DNA from: Burkholderia anthina
GTDB taxonomy: Bacteria; Pseudomonadota; Gammaproteobacteria; Burkholderiales; Burkholderiaceae
DNA length: 64,000 nt
Reading direction: 5' to 3'
NCBI RefSeq assembly: GCF_902498995.1
Contig: NZ_CABVLY010000015.1
Coordinates: forward strand, 62,001-126,000
Each line of letters begins with the position of its first letter. The stretch's first letter is position 1. The notes beneath the pieces were generated by a model. The model did not search any database, was not told the origin of the DNA, and worked only from the letters and a program-made list of their open reading frames with translations. Both the position numbers and the translations under genes were made by a program. This document shows, piece after piece, positions 7,823 to 20,034 of this stretch.

Positions 7823-9100
7823 ATGCCTATCATTCGATCGATGCGCGTCCTCGACGTGCGCTTCCCGACCTCGCGCCAGCTCGACGGCTCCGATGCGATG
7901 AACCCGGATCCGGACTATTCGGCCGCGTACGTCGTGCTCGACACCGACCACGCAGGGCTCGAAGGCCACGGGCTCACGTTCACCATCGGGCGCGGCAACG
8001 AAATCTGCTGCGCGGCGATCGACGCGATGCGTCATCTCGTCGTCGGCCTCGACCTCGACTGGATTTGCGAGGACATGGGCCGCTTCTGGCGGCACGTGAC
8101 GTCGGACAGCCAGTTGCGCTGGATCGGCCCCGACAAGGGAGCGATCCACCTGGCGACGGGGGCCGTCGTCAACGCGGTGTGGGATCTGTGGGCGAAAGCC
8201 GAACGCAAGCCGCTGTGGCGGCTCGTGGCCGACATGAGCCCCGAGGAATTGGTGCGCGCGATCGACTTCCGCTACCTGACCGACTGCCTGACGCCGGACG
8301 AAGCGCTCGACCTGCTGCGCCGGCAGGCGCCCGGCAAGGCCGACCGGATCGCGCTGCTCGAGCGCGACGGCTACCCGTGCTACACGACGTCGGCCGGCTG
8401 GCTCGGCTACAGCGACGACAAGCTGCGCCGGCTGTGCCGCGAAGCCGTGGACGCGGGCTTCGACTACGTGAAGCTGAAGGTCGGCGCGAACCTGGAGGAC
8501 GACATCCGCCGCGTGACGATCGCGCGCGAGGTGATCGGCCCGGACCGCAAGCTGATGATCGACGCGAACCAAGTGTGGGAAGTCGACGAGGCGATCGACT
8601 GGGTGCGCGAGCTCGCGTTCGCGAAACCGTGGTTCATCGAGGAGCCGACGAGCCCCGACGACGTCGAAGGGCATCGCAAGATCCGCGAGGCGATCGCGCC
8701 CGTGCAGGTCGCGACCGGCGAGATGTGCCAGAACCGCGTGCTGTTCAAGCAGTTCATCGCGCGCGGCGCGATCGACGTCGTGCAGATCGATGCGTGCCGG
8801 CTCGGCGGCGTGAACGAGATTCTCGCGGTGATGCTGCTGGCCGCGAAGTACGGGCTGCCGGTGTGTCCGCATGCGGGCGGCGTCGGGCTGTGCGAATACG
8901 TGCAGCATCTGTCGATGATCGACTACGTGTGCATTTCCGGTACGAAGGAAGGGCGCGTGACCGAATACGTCGATCACCTGCACGAGCATTTCGTCGAGCC
9001 GTGCGTCGTGCGCGGCGCGGCGTACATGCCGCCGACGGCGCCCGGTTTTTCGATCGAGATGAAGCCCGAATCGCTCGAACGGTATCGGTTCCGCGGCTGA
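7823..9100 (+). CDS. L-fuconate dehydratase (enolase superfamily)
   Basis: A 425-residue enolase-superfamily member. The KxK motif is K217-L-K219, the metal ligands are D247, E273 and E300, and the general acid/base His is H350 in CPHAGG. These match the mandelate racemase subgroup, and the length and N-terminal capping domain match L-fuconate dehydratases. It converts L-fuconate to 2-keto-3-deoxy-L-fuconate. The upstream frame is open for much longer, but the Met at 7823 fits the family start. Confidence 0.9.
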   Translation: MPIIRSMRVLDVRFPTSRQLDGSDAMNPDPDYSAAYVVLDTDHAGLEGHGLTFTIGRGNEICCAAIDAMRHLVVGLDLDWICEDMGRFWRHVTSDSQLRWIGPDKGAIHLATGAVVNAVWDLWAKAERKPLWRLVADMSPEELVRAIDFRYLTDCLTPDEALDLLRRQAPGKADRIALLERDGYPCYTTSAGWLGYSDDKLRRLCREAVDAGFDYVKLKVGANLEDDIRRVTIAREVIGPDRKLMIDANQVWEVDEAIDWVRELAFAKPWFIEEPTSPDDVEGHRKIREAIAPVQVATGEMCQNRVLFKQFIARGAIDVVQIDACRLGGVNEILAVMLLAAKYGLPVCPHAGGVGLCEYVQHLSMIDYVCISGTKEGRVTEYVDHLHEHFVEPCVVRGAAYMPPTAPGFSIEMKPESLERYRFRG

Positions 9101-9958
<858 letters not shown>

Positions 9959-9970
9959 GGACGGCGCGCC

Positions 9971-11524
<1,554 letters not shown>

Positions 11525-11543
11525 TTCAGACGCCTACCCGATC

Positions 11544-12581
11544 ATGTCCAACGATACGCATCCCGTTCCGCCACTTGCCACCGGCGACACGCCGGCGGCC
11601 GCACCGGGCCTGCGCGCCCGCTTCTTCAACCCGGCCGCGCGGCAGAAGCTGCTGGCGTTCGCGAGCCTCGTGCTGCTGATCGTGTTCTTCAGCATCGCCT
11701 CGTCGAACTTCCTCGAAGTCGACAACCTCGTGTCGATCCTGCAGGCCACGGCCGTGAACGGCGTGCTGGCCGTCGCCTGCACCTACGTGATCATCACGTC
11801 GGGCATCGACCTGTCGGTCGGCACGCTGATGACGTTCTGCGCGGTGATGGCCGGCGTCGTGCTGACCAACTGGGGCATGCCGCTGCCGCTCGGGATCCTG
11901 GCCGCGCTGTTCTTCGGCGCGCTGTCGGGCAGCGTGTCGGGTTTCGTGATCGCGAAGATGAAGGTGCCGCCGTTCATCGCGACGCTCGGGATGATGATGC
12001 TGCTCAAGGGGCTGTCGCTCGTGATCTCGGGCACGCGGCCGATCTATTTCAACGACACGCCCGGCTTCACGTCGATCGCGCAGGATTCGCTGATCGGCAA
12101 CCTGATTCCGTCGCTGCCGATCCCGAACGCGGTGCTGATCCTGTTCCTCGTCGCGATCGGCGCGTCGATCGTGCTGAACCGCACCATCTTCGGCCGCTAC
12201 ACGTTCGCGCTCGGCAGCAACGAGGAAGCGCTGCGGCTGTCCGGCGTGAACGTCGATGCGTGGAAGATCGCCGTCTACACGTTCAGCGGCGCGGTGTGCG
12301 GGATCGCGGGGCTGCTGATCGCGTCGCGGCTGAACTCCGCGCAGCCCGCGCTGGGCCAGGGCTACGAGCTCGATGCGATCGCGGCCGTCGTGATCGGCGG
12401 CACGTCGCTGTCGGGCGGCGCGGGCAGCATCGTCGGCACCATCATCGGCGCATTCATCATGAGCGTGCTGACCAACGGCCTGCGCATCATGTCGGTCGCA
12501 CAGGAGTGGCAGACGGTCGTCACCGGCGTGATCATCATCCTCGCCGTGTACGTGGACATCCTGCGCCGGCGTCGCCGCTGA
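11544..12581 (+). CDS. Sugar ABC transporter permease (RbsC-like)
   Basis: The 345-residue, strongly hydrophobic protein has about eight to ten membrane segments after a cytoplasmic N-terminus of about 35 residues. It contains the RbsC-type motifs TYVIITSGIDLSVG and the EAA-like loop GSNEEALRLSG. It is the only permease in the operon, so it is expected to act as a homodimer with the double ATPase upstream. Confidence 0.92.
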   Translation: MSNDTHPVPPLATGDTPAAAPGLRARFFNPAARQKLLAFASLVLLIVFFSIASSNFLEVDNLVSILQATAVNGVLAVACTYVIITSGIDLSVGTLMTFCAVMAGVVLTNWGMPLPLGILAALFFGALSGSVSGFVIAKMKVPPFIATLGMMMLLKGLSLVISGTRPIYFNDTPGFTSIAQDSLIGNLIPSLPIPNAVLILFLVAIGASIVLNRTIFGRYTFALGSNEEALRLSGVNVDAWKIAVYTFSGAVCGIAGLLIASRLNSAQPALGQGYELDAIAAVVIGGTSLSGGAGSIVGTIIGAFIMSVLTNGLRIMSVAQEWQTVVTGVIIILAVYVDILRRRRR

Positions 12582-12664
12582 CGTCGCCGCACGGACGCGC
12601 AGGCATCCGCTTCACCGCCGGCCCGGCCGGCAATTTCAGTCGATACCCACCAAGGAGACGCGAA

Positions 12665-13606
12665 GTGATCAGGAGCAAGGTGTTGAATGCGATCGTCGGG
12701 CTGACGTTCGCCGTCGGCGTCACGGCCGGCGCGCACGCGCAGGAAACCTACATCCCGCTGATCTCGAAGGGCTTCCAGCATCAGTTCTGGCAGGCCGTGA
12801 AAGCCGGCGCGATGCAGGCCGCGAAGGACTACAAGGTGAAGGTGACGTTCGAAGGCCCCGAAACCGAGGCGATGGTCGACAAGCAGATCGACATGCTGTC
12901 CGCCGCGATCGCGAAGAAGCCGGCCGCGCTCGGCTTCGCGGCGCTCGACAGCAAGGCCGCGCTGCCGCTGCTGAAGAAGGCGCAGGCCGAGAAGATCCCC
13001 GTGATCGCGTTCGACTCGGGCGTCGACAGCGACATCCCGGTGACGACCGCCGCGACCAACAACAAGGCCGCCGCGGGGCTCGCCGCCGACAAGCTCGCCG
13101 CGCTGATCGGCGACGAAGGCGAGGTGGCCGTGGTCGCGCACGACCAGACGAGTCGCACCGGCATCGACCGTCGCGACGGTTTTCTCGAACGGATGAAGTC
13201 GGCGCATCCGAAGGTGCAGGTCGTGACCGTCCAGTACGGCGAGGGCGACCAGCTGAAATCGACCGAGGTGACGAAGTCGATCCTGCAGGCGTATCCGAAG
13301 CTCAAGGGCCTGTTCGGCACCAACGAAGGCTCGGCGATCGGCGTGGTCAACGGCGTGCGCGAGATGAAGCGCAAGGTCGTGATCGTCGGCTACGATTCAG
13401 GCAAGCAGCAGAAGGACGCGATCCGCAGCGGGCTGATGGCCGGCGCGATCACGCAGAATCCGATCGGGATCGGCTACAAGACGGTCGAGGCGGCCGTGAA
13501 GGCGATCAAGGGCGAGAAGCTGCCGAAGGTCATCGATACCGGTTTCTATTGGTACGACAAGTCCAACATCGACGACCCGAAGATCGCGGCGGTGTTGTAC
13601 GACTGA
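12665..13606 (+). CDS. Periplasmic sugar-binding protein of the ribose/galactose type
   Basis: A GTG start at 12665 with AAGGAG eight bases upstream gives a 313-residue protein with a signal peptide cleaved after AHA. The mature part is a periplasmic-binding-protein-like I domain, as in RbsB, with KAGAMQAAKDYKVKV in the first lobe. It would deliver L-fucose, and perhaps the stereochemically related L-galactose or D-arabinose, to the permease. Confidence 0.9.
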   Translation: MIRSKVLNAIVGLTFAVGVTAGAHAQETYIPLISKGFQHQFWQAVKAGAMQAAKDYKVKVTFEGPETEAMVDKQIDMLSAAIAKKPAALGFAALDSKAALPLLKKAQAEKIPVIAFDSGVDSDIPVTTAATNNKAAAGLAADKLAALIGDEGEVAVVAHDQTSRTGIDRRDGFLERMKSAHPKVQVVTVQYGEGDQLKSTEVTKSILQAYPKLKGLFGTNEGSAIGVVNGVREMKRKVVIVGYDSGKQQKDAIRSGLMAGAITQNPIGIGYKTVEAAVKAIKGEKLPKVIDTGFYWYDKSNIDDPKIAAVLYD

Positions 13607-13653
13607 GCGAGGCGTGATGTCATGCGCGGGTAACGGCGGAACACGAGGACACC

Positions 13654-14544
13654 ATGGGCGCAGTGCGTATCGATTCCCACCAGCACTTCTGGCGTTACCG
13701 CGCGGCCGACTATCCGTGGATCGGCCAAGGGATGGGCGTGCTCGCGCGAGACTACCTGCCCGACATGCTGTGGCCGCAGATGCATGCGCAGGCGCTCGGC
13801 GCGTCGATCGCGGTGCAGGCGCGCGCCGGGCGCGACGAGACGGCATTCCTGCTCGACCTCGCCCGCGACGACGCGCACATCGCGGCCGTGGTCGGCTGGG
13901 AGGATCTCGCGGCGCCCGGGCTCGCCGAGCGCATCGCCGAATGGCGCAGCCCGAAGCTGCGCGGCTTTCGTCATCAGGTGCAGGACGAAGCCGACGTCGC
14001 CGCGTTCGTCGAGGATCCCGCATTCAATCGCGGCGTCGCCTGGTTGCAGGCGAATGGCTATGTGTACGACGTGCTCGTGTTCGAGCGTCAGTTGCGCGAC
14101 GTGCGCGCGTTCTGCGCGCGGCACGATGCGCACTGGCTCGTGCTCGATCATGCCGGCAAGCCCGCGCTTGCCGGGTTCGAACGCGACGACACCGCGCTCG
14201 TGCGCTGGCGTGCCGGGTTGCGCGAGCTCGGTGCGCTGCCGCATGTGGTGTGCAAGCTGTCGGGGCTCGTGACCGAGACGGACTGGCGGCGCGGCCTGCG
14301 CGCGAACGATATCCGGCACATCGAGCAGTGCCTCGACGCGGCGCTCGACGCATTCGGGCCGCAGCGGTTGATGTTCGGCTCGGACTGGCCCGTGTGTTTG
14401 CTCGCGGCGTCATATGACGAAGTGGCGTCGCTGGTCGAGCGCTGGGCCGAAGCGCGGCTGTCGGCCGCCGAGCGCGGCGCCTTGTGGGGGGGCACGGCCG
14501 CGCGTTGCTATGCGGTGCCGGGCGCGTCGAAGCCCGGCATATAA
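13654..14544 (+). CDS. L-fuconolactonase (amidohydrolase superfamily, COG3618)
   Basis: The 296-residue protein begins with the metal-binding DSHQHFW motif and ends with the late FGSDWPV aspartate motif, with a histidine in LDHAGKP between them. These define the COG3618 lactonases, which include the biochemically characterised L-fucono-1,5-lactonase of Burkholderia multivorans. It hydrolyses the product of L-fucose dehydrogenase to L-fuconate, completing the pathway. It begins 47 bp after the binding-protein gene. Confidence 0.85.
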   Translation: MGAVRIDSHQHFWRYRAADYPWIGQGMGVLARDYLPDMLWPQMHAQALGASIAVQARAGRDETAFLLDLARDDAHIAAVVGWEDLAAPGLAERIAEWRSPKLRGFRHQVQDEADVAAFVEDPAFNRGVAWLQANGYVYDVLVFERQLRDVRAFCARHDAHWLVLDHAGKPALAGFERDDTALVRWRAGLRELGALPHVVCKLSGLVTETDWRRGLRANDIRHIEQCLDAALDAFGPQRLMFGSDWPVCLLAASYDEVASLVERWAEARLSAAERGALWGGTAARCYAVPGASKPGI

Positions 14545-14615
14545 AATAGGCGCGAACGGCCTGGCGCTTCATTGCGCAGACCGTTCGCAACGAAACCGCT
14601 CACCTGTATCAACGT

Positions 14616-15377
14616 ATGTCCATCCAGCCGATTCAGAACCGCCGCCTGTACCAGCAGATCGCCGACAAGCTCAGCGGCATGATCGAGTCCGGCGATTTTC
14701 CGCCGGGCAGTTATCTGCCGCCCGAGCGCGAACTGGCCGAACGGTTCGGCGTGTCGCGCACCTCGGTGCGCGAGGCGCTGATCGCGCTCGAAGTCAACGG
14801 GCTCGTCAGCGTGCGCGTCGGCGACGGCGTGAAGGTGCGCCAGCCCGAGGCGGCTGCCGCGCCGGCGCCGCAACCCGCCACGAAGGTCGCGCCGTTTTCG
14901 ATCGTCGAGATCGATCCGGAACTCGGCATCGCGCTCGACCTCGACACCGAAATCCCGCCGTTCGCGCTGTTGCAGGCGCGCCGGCTGATCGAACCGGAAG
15001 CCGCGTCGCTCGCCGCGAAACACGGCTCGGACGCGCAGATCGAAGGGATCCACGAGGCGTTCCTGCGCAACCAGGAAGACAACCGCAGCGGCTCGCTCAC
15101 GCATCCGGGCGACCGGCTGTTCCATATCCGTATCGCGGAAGCGAGCGACAACCCCGCGTATGCGCTGATGATCAAGCAACTGCTCGCGCACAAATACGAT
15201 CTGATGTTTCAGCGGCTGCAGTCGCTGTACATGCCGAACGACATGCCGCACCGCTCGGAGCTCGAGCACCGCGCGATCCTCGACGCGATCCGCGCGCGCG
15301 ACCCGGAAGCCGCGCGCCGCGCGATGGCCGAGCATCTTGACGAAGTGATCGAGATCTTCGGCCGCGCGCTCGACTGA
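14616..15377 (+). CDS. GntR-family regulator of the FadR subgroup
   Basis: The 253-residue protein has an N-terminal winged helix with LPPERELAERFGVSRTSVRE, the GntR recognition helix, followed by a proline- and alanine-rich linker and an all-helical FCD ligand domain from about residue 100 (RRLIEPEAA onward). FCD regulators usually bind sugar acids. Being the last gene of the fucose operon it probably represses the promoter near 6041, with L-fuconate or a later intermediate as inducer; that is inference. Confidence 0.85.
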   Translation: MSIQPIQNRRLYQQIADKLSGMIESGDFPPGSYLPPERELAERFGVSRTSVREALIALEVNGLVSVRVGDGVKVRQPEAAAAPAPQPATKVAPFSIVEIDPELGIALDLDTEIPPFALLQARRLIEPEAASLAAKHGSDAQIEGIHEAFLRNQEDNRSGSLTHPGDRLFHIRIAEASDNPAYALMIKQLLAHKYDLMFQRLQSLYMPNDMPHRSELEHRAILDAIRARDPEAARRAMAEHLDEVIEIFGRALD

Positions 15378-15400
15378 GCGCGCTTTGACACGCTACCGGT

Positions 15401-16642
15401 TCAGAAACGATCCGCGCGATAAGGCGTCGGATCGGTGAACGGGGTTTCGCCCGTCATCATTTCGGCCAGCAGGCGACCGGACACGGGGCCGAGCGTCAGC
15501 CCGTGATGGTTGTGCCCGAACGCGAACCACAGCCCGCGATGCGCGGGCGCGGGGCCGATCACCGGCCGCATGTCGGGCGTGCATGGGCGGAAGCCGAGCC
15601 ACGGCTGCGGGTCGAGCCGTTCGCCGAAGCCGAACACCGGGCGCGCGACGCGTTCCGCGCGTTCGAGCTGCACGCCCGTCGGCGGCAGGCCGCGGCGCGC
15701 GATTTCCACGCCGGTCGTCAGCCGCAGGCCGCGCCGCATCGGCGCGATCACGTAGCCGTATTCGCGATCGACGATTGGTGCCGACGGCGTGCCGCGTTCG
15801 GATGGCGCGTAGTGCATGTGATAGCCGCGTTTCTCGCGCAGCGGAATCTTGTAGCCGAACTTGCCGAACACCGTGTCGGACCACGGGCCGAGCGCGACGA
15901 CGACGGCCGGCGCGGCGATCCCGCCGTCGTCCGTCGTGACTTGCCAGCCCGGTGAGAGCGCCTCGAGGCTCGCGGCGTCGCCGTTGAGCAGCGTGCCGCC
16001 GCCCTGCACGAAGAGTTGCGCGTAGGTTTTGACGAGCGCGGACGGATCGACCACGCTCTTCGGGTCGAGCCAGTGCAGCGCGCCGCAGAAACCCGGCGCG
16101 AGGCTCGGTTCTCGCGCACGCAGTGCCGCGGCGTCGAGCGGCGTGATGCCGAGCCCGTGGCGGCGCGCGGTGAGCCCGGCATCGCCGACCGCGCGTTCGA
16201 ATGCGGCCGGCGTGCGGAACGCTTCCATCCAGCCGCTCGCGCGGACCAGCTCCGCGGCGCCGGCGCGTGCGATCAGCGCGTCGTGCTCGACGATGCAGCG
16301 CTCGATCAGCGGCAGCATGTCGCGCGAGGCCGCCGCGTGACGCATCGGCGCCGATTCCCACCAGAAGCGCGCGAGCCACGGCGCGAATGCCGGCAGCGAC
16401 GCGCTGTGCCAGTAGAGATCGGTCGAGCGGTTCAGCGCGTAGCGCATCAGCGTGAACGGGCTGCGCGGGAACGGGTACGGCTCGATCGACGAGCGCTCGA
16501 TCAGTCCCGCGTTGCCGAAGCTCGTGCCTTCGCCGGGCGCACCGCGGTCGACGAGCGCGACCTTGCGTCCGCGATCCTGCAGATGCAGCGCGGCGGAGAC
16601 GCCGATGATGCCCGCGCCCAGAACGATTACGTCGAAGTCCAT
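15401..16642 (-). CDS. FAD-dependent D-amino acid dehydrogenase-like oxidoreductase
   Basis: The start at 16642 gives a 413-residue protein beginning directly with the FAD-binding VLGAGIIG motif, as usual for the DadA/DAO family; the longer open frame upstream is not needed. The C-terminal RPCTPDMRPVIG and HNHHGLTLGP segments are also typical of DadA. It would oxidise a D-amino acid or a related secondary amine. It is convergent with the fucose regulator and is not part of that operon. Confidence 0.8.
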   Translation of the reverse strand: MDFDVIVLGAGIIGVSAALHLQDRGRKVALVDRGAPGEGTSFGNAGLIERSSIEPYPFPRSPFTLMRYALNRSTDLYWHSASLPAFAPWLARFWWESAPMRHAAASRDMLPLIERCIVEHDALIARAGAAELVRASGWMEAFRTPAAFERAVGDAGLTARRHGLGITPLDAAALRAREPSLAPGFCGALHWLDPKSVVDPSALVKTYAQLFVQGGGTLLNGDAASLEALSPGWQVTTDDGGIAAPAVVVALGPWSDTVFGKFGYKIPLREKRGYHMHYAPSERGTPSAPIVDREYGYVIAPMRRGLRLTTGVEIARRGLPPTGVQLERAERVARPVFGFGERLDPQPWLGFRPCTPDMRPVIGPAPAHRGLWFAFGHNHHGLTLGPVSGRLLAEMMTGETPFTDPTPYRADRF

Positions 16643-17152
16643 CGTGTGAGTGGCCGTGTTAGCGGGGCGCGTGGCCGCGGTGCGGTGTGCGCGCCCGGGT
16701 TGGAGATCGTATGAAGTGAAAGCATACTCGCGGCGGCGTGGTGCACCAAGAGGGTGTGCGCCGCTGGCCCCGGTGCGGCTGGCCCGTGCGCGATGGTTCG
16801 CGGTGGTCCCGGTCGTGGGGCAGCGGAATGCGCAGGTTCCGGCATTCGGGGTGACGCGCGATGACCGATTTGTCCGCACACGCATACGCTGCGGAGTTGA
16901 CGCGTCCGGGTGTCCAATCCACTGATCAATCCGCCTGCGTCGCGGCTGCATGGCCGTTCGGCTGAACGTCGCCCGCATCGTCACGCCCGGCACCGATTCA
17001 ACCTGCTTTCCTGCATGACTCGCGGGTGTATCCCACTGGTTCGGGATGCAGATTTTTACCTAAGATGGAGGGAATCGTGCGCGGGATACGGTGCCTGCAC
17101 GCGCATGAAGGGAGCAGGTCGCGCCGGGCACGACTGCAGCAGATTTTCCATC

Positions 17153-17860
17153 ATGGATGCGAGCGTGTGCGCGGCGGCTGCGAGTCAGGCAGCCGCATCG
17201 ACGCCGGCGGGTGCGGCGGCATTCGTCGCGCGAATGGCGTCCGGCCGGCCGGGCCGAGTCGCGTCGTTGCGCCGCGCGTTCGTCGCAATCGTTTGCGTTC
17301 TGACCGTTGCGCCTGCCGTCCTTGCCGGGGCGCCGGCCAATGCCGACGATCCGGTCGACACGGTACACGTTGCCGCCGCCGCGCCCCCCGTCAGTCCTGC
17401 CCATTCCGCGATTTCTTCACACGACTCCGCCGTGCGCCAGGTCGTGCTCGGCATCGTCAGTTTCACGCGCTGGCCCACGACGCCCATTCGTCTGCATCTG
17501 TGCGTGACGGGCAAGCCCGACTATGCGGGCGGACTGACCGACACGTTGCAGGCCGGCTCGACCGTGCTCGACGTGCAGCGCGTTCGCTTCGACGATTCCG
17601 CGCTCGGCATCGCGTGCGACGTCGTCTATCTGGGCAACCTCGACAACGACGAGCGCGCGCGGGTGAGAAACGCGCTGGCCGGCCACCCGGTGCTGACGAT
17701 CGCCGAACACGACGAGTCCTGCACCGCGGGCGCGATGTTCTGCCTCACGGTCGAGGGCGAACACGTCACGTTCGACATCAATCTCGACGCCGTCGCGCGC
17801 AGCGGGGTGCGCGTGCATCCGAACGTCCTCAACCTCGCGCGACGGCCGCTGACGCCATGA
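17153..17860 (+). CDS. yfiR: YfiR-like periplasmic repressor of a diguanylate cyclase (DUF4154)
   Basis: The DUF4154/YfiR domain covers the C-terminal part, with VVLGIVSFTRWP, the IACDVVYLG segment and NLDAVARSGVRV as recognisable landmarks, and cysteines that could form the redox-sensitive disulfides described for YfiR. A basic and hydrophobic stretch around residues 30-60 is a signal peptide. The start is uncertain: Met codons at 17105, 17153 and 17237 are all possible and none has a good ribosome site. Its stop overlaps the start of the cyclase gene (ATGA), as in the Pseudomonas yfiRNB operon. Confidence 0.75.
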   Translation: MDASVCAAAASQAAASTPAGAAAFVARMASGRPGRVASLRRAFVAIVCVLTVAPAVLAGAPANADDPVDTVHVAAAAPPVSPAHSAISSHDSAVRQVVLGIVSFTRWPTTPIRLHLCVTGKPDYAGGLTDTLQAGSTVLDVQRVRFDDSALGIACDVVYLGNLDNDERARVRNALAGHPVLTIAEHDESCTAGAMFCLTVEGEHVTFDINLDAVARSGVRVHPNVLNLARRPLTP

Positions 17861-19125
17861 CACGTTCCGCGCCGTCCATTTCGTCTTCACGTGTGCCGCG
17901 CCCGACGCTGCAAAGCGTGTTGCGCCGCGCGCATTTGCGCCTCGCGTTCGTCGCGGTGACGATGGCCGCCGTGTCGTTGATCGTCGTCGCCGTGATCGCG
18001 TTGCGCGCGTATGCCGGCAACAACCTGAACCTGCTGGCCCGCTCGCTCGGTTATACCGTCGAGGCAGCGCTCGTGTTCGGCGACCGCGTCGCGGCGAATG
18101 AGGCGATCGCGCTGATCGCCAACGACGAGGACGTCGCGCAGGTGGTGGTCATCGATGGCAAAGGCCAGTTGTTCGCGATCTGGACGCTGCCCGTCGGAAG
18201 CCGGATCGCCCGGATCGAGCGCGGCGTCGCCGATTTCGCGCTGCCCGGGCCCGTGACCATTCCGGTGATGCACGACGGCCTCGTCGTCGGTCAGGTCATC
18301 GTGCGTGGCCGAGGACATCAGTTCTTCGGATTCCTGCTCGGCGGCATCGGCGGCATTCTCGGCTGCCTGGCCGTCAGCGTGCTCGGCGCGTATGTCAGCT
18401 CGAAGCGTCTGCTGCGCAACATCGTCGCGCCGCTGCGCGCGCTTGCCGGCGTCGCGCACGCCGTGCGGCGCGAGCGGGCATTCGCGCGGCGCGTCGAGCC
18501 CGTGGCGATCGCCGAACTGAACCAGCTCGGCGACGACTTCAATGCGCTGCTCGACGAATTCGAGGAATGGCAGAACACGCTGCGCGACGAGAACGCGTCG
18601 CTCGAACACCGGGCGACGCACGATGCGCTCACGGGGCTGCCCAATCGCGGGCAGTTCGAGACGCGTCTGTCGCTTGCGCTTTGCGACGCCGTGGTGACGC
18701 GGCAGCGGGTCGCCATCCTGTATCTCGATTGCGACCGCTTCAAGGAAATCAACGATTGTCTCGGGCACGACGCGGGCGATGCGGTGCTGGTCGGTATCGC
18801 CGCGCGGTTGCGCACGCAGGTGCGCGAGACCGATCTGGTCGCGCGCCTGGGCGGCGATGAGTTCGCGGTGATGCTGACGGCCGTGCGCGAAGCGGACAGC
18901 GTAGGCCGGATCGCCGGCGCGATTTTGTCCGGCATGGTGCCGTCGATCGAGCTGTCCGACGGACGCATGGTGGCCACCATGATGAGTGCCGGCGTTGCGC
19001 TGTATCCCGACCACGCGTCCGACGCCAGCGGCTTGCTGCGCGCGGCCGATGCCGCGATGTACCGCGCCAAGCGCACGCGGCCGGGGTCGTGGCAGCTGGC
19101 GGAAGGCGTTGCCGGGCCGGTTTGA
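17857..19125 (+). CDS. yfiN: YfiN-like membrane diguanylate cyclase
   Basis: The 422-residue protein has a transmembrane helix at about 30-50, a periplasmic domain, a second helix at about 150-175, a HAMP linker and a C-terminal GGDEF domain. The active-site motif is intact (RLGGDEF), and the DALTGLPNR start of the domain is present, so c-di-GMP synthesis is expected. Start overlaps the yfiR stop by four bases. The layout matches YfiN/TpbB, whose activity is held off by periplasmic YfiR and released by YfiB. Confidence 0.85.
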   Translation: MTRSAPSISSSRVPRPTLQSVLRRAHLRLAFVAVTMAAVSLIVVAVIALRAYAGNNLNLLARSLGYTVEAALVFGDRVAANEAIALIANDEDVAQVVVIDGKGQLFAIWTLPVGSRIARIERGVADFALPGPVTIPVMHDGLVVGQVIVRGRGHQFFGFLLGGIGGILGCLAVSVLGAYVSSKRLLRNIVAPLRALAGVAHAVRRERAFARRVEPVAIAELNQLGDDFNALLDEFEEWQNTLRDENASLEHRATHDALTGLPNRGQFETRLSLALCDAVVTRQRVAILYLDCDRFKEINDCLGHDAGDAVLVGIAARLRTQVRETDLVARLGGDEFAVMLTAVREADSVGRIAGAILSGMVPSIELSDGRMVATMMSAGVALYPDHASDASGLLRAADAAMYRAKRTRPGSWQLAEGVAGPV

Positions 19126-19206
19126 GGTCCATCGTTTCGCGCTGCGGGCGAGGCCGCGGCAGCGGGATAAAAAGCGCACGCGGCGCGGGCGCGTACATAG
19201 GGGTCG

Positions 19207-19719
19207 ATGATGGAAAACTCGTTGCCAGTGAGCATGGGGCGGATGTGTATCGGGAGCGCGGTGCTGCTGTGCCTGCTGCTGGGCGGGTGCAAGACGGCGC
19301 CGCTGCATCGGGGGCTCACGCAGACGCAGGTCACGGCGCTGAAGTCGGCCGGCTTTCAGGAGACCGGGCAGGGGTTCGAGTTCGGGTCGACCGGGCCGAT
19401 TTTGTTCGACTTCGATCGGTATAACCTCCGGCCGGATGTGCGGCGGATCGTCGAGCGGATTGGCAGGACGTTGAAGTCGGCGGGGATCAATGGGGTCCGG
19501 GTCTACGGGTACTCGGATGAGGAGGGGGCGGCGGCTTACGATCTCGAGTTGTCGAGAAGGCGGGCGGAGGTCGTTGCCATCGAGCTGGTGGATGTCGGGT
19601 TGGACGGAAAGCGGATCGTGATCGTCGGGAAGGGGAAAAGCGATCCGATAGGGGATAACCGCACAGCGGCCGGGCGGGCGCAGAACCGGCGGGCGGCGAT
19701 CGTGATTTCGCCGAGGTGA
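19207..19719 (+). CDS. yfiB: YfiB-like OmpA-domain lipoprotein
   Basis: A 170-residue protein with a lipobox LLGGC ending a hydrophobic leader and an OmpA/Pal-like peptidoglycan-binding domain (ILFDFDRYNLRPD, then YSDEEG in place of the more usual TD.G motif, and NRRA). In the YfiBNR system the lipoprotein captures YfiR at the outer membrane and so activates the cyclase. Gene order R-N-B is the same as in Pseudomonas aeruginosa. The 81-bp gap before it may hold a separate ribosome site, but a shared transcript is likely. Confidence 0.8.
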   Translation: MMENSLPVSMGRMCIGSAVLLCLLLGGCKTAPLHRGLTQTQVTALKSAGFQETGQGFEFGSTGPILFDFDRYNLRPDVRRIVERIGRTLKSAGINGVRVYGYSDEEGAAAYDLELSRRRAEVVAIELVDVGLDGKRIVIVGKGKSDPIGDNRTAAGRAQNRRAAIVISPR

Positions 19720-20034
19720 AGGGCGCGTCGCGCACCGGCGTGCCCCGATCGCGGTGGTTGCTCGTGAATACACGGCTACCGGCCTGCGTCAGGGCAGTCC
19801 GTTGTAACTGTTTGCCATCATTGCCGGGCACATGCGCGCGCGTTCGTTCGCGCGCAGCGGACCTTGACGTACAGGGCATCCGGGACGCATCGGCGTCATG
19901 AAACCGTCATGCCCGATCGCAAGCCGTTCGGCACATTCGAAACGAGGATTTCAATTGCCTGAATAAAATCGTTCCGCCAGTTTTTTTGAACGCTGCATGG
20001 CCATGCGGCCAGCGCGGCGACGACCGGAACGTGT
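19720..20034. other. Intergenic region without a supported gene
   Basis: About 315 bp between yfiB and the TssF-like gene. No coding pattern or terminator with a T-tract was found; the AT-richer stretch near 19955-19990 (with a run of seven T) may contain the promoter of the type VI cluster. Confidence 0.4.
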
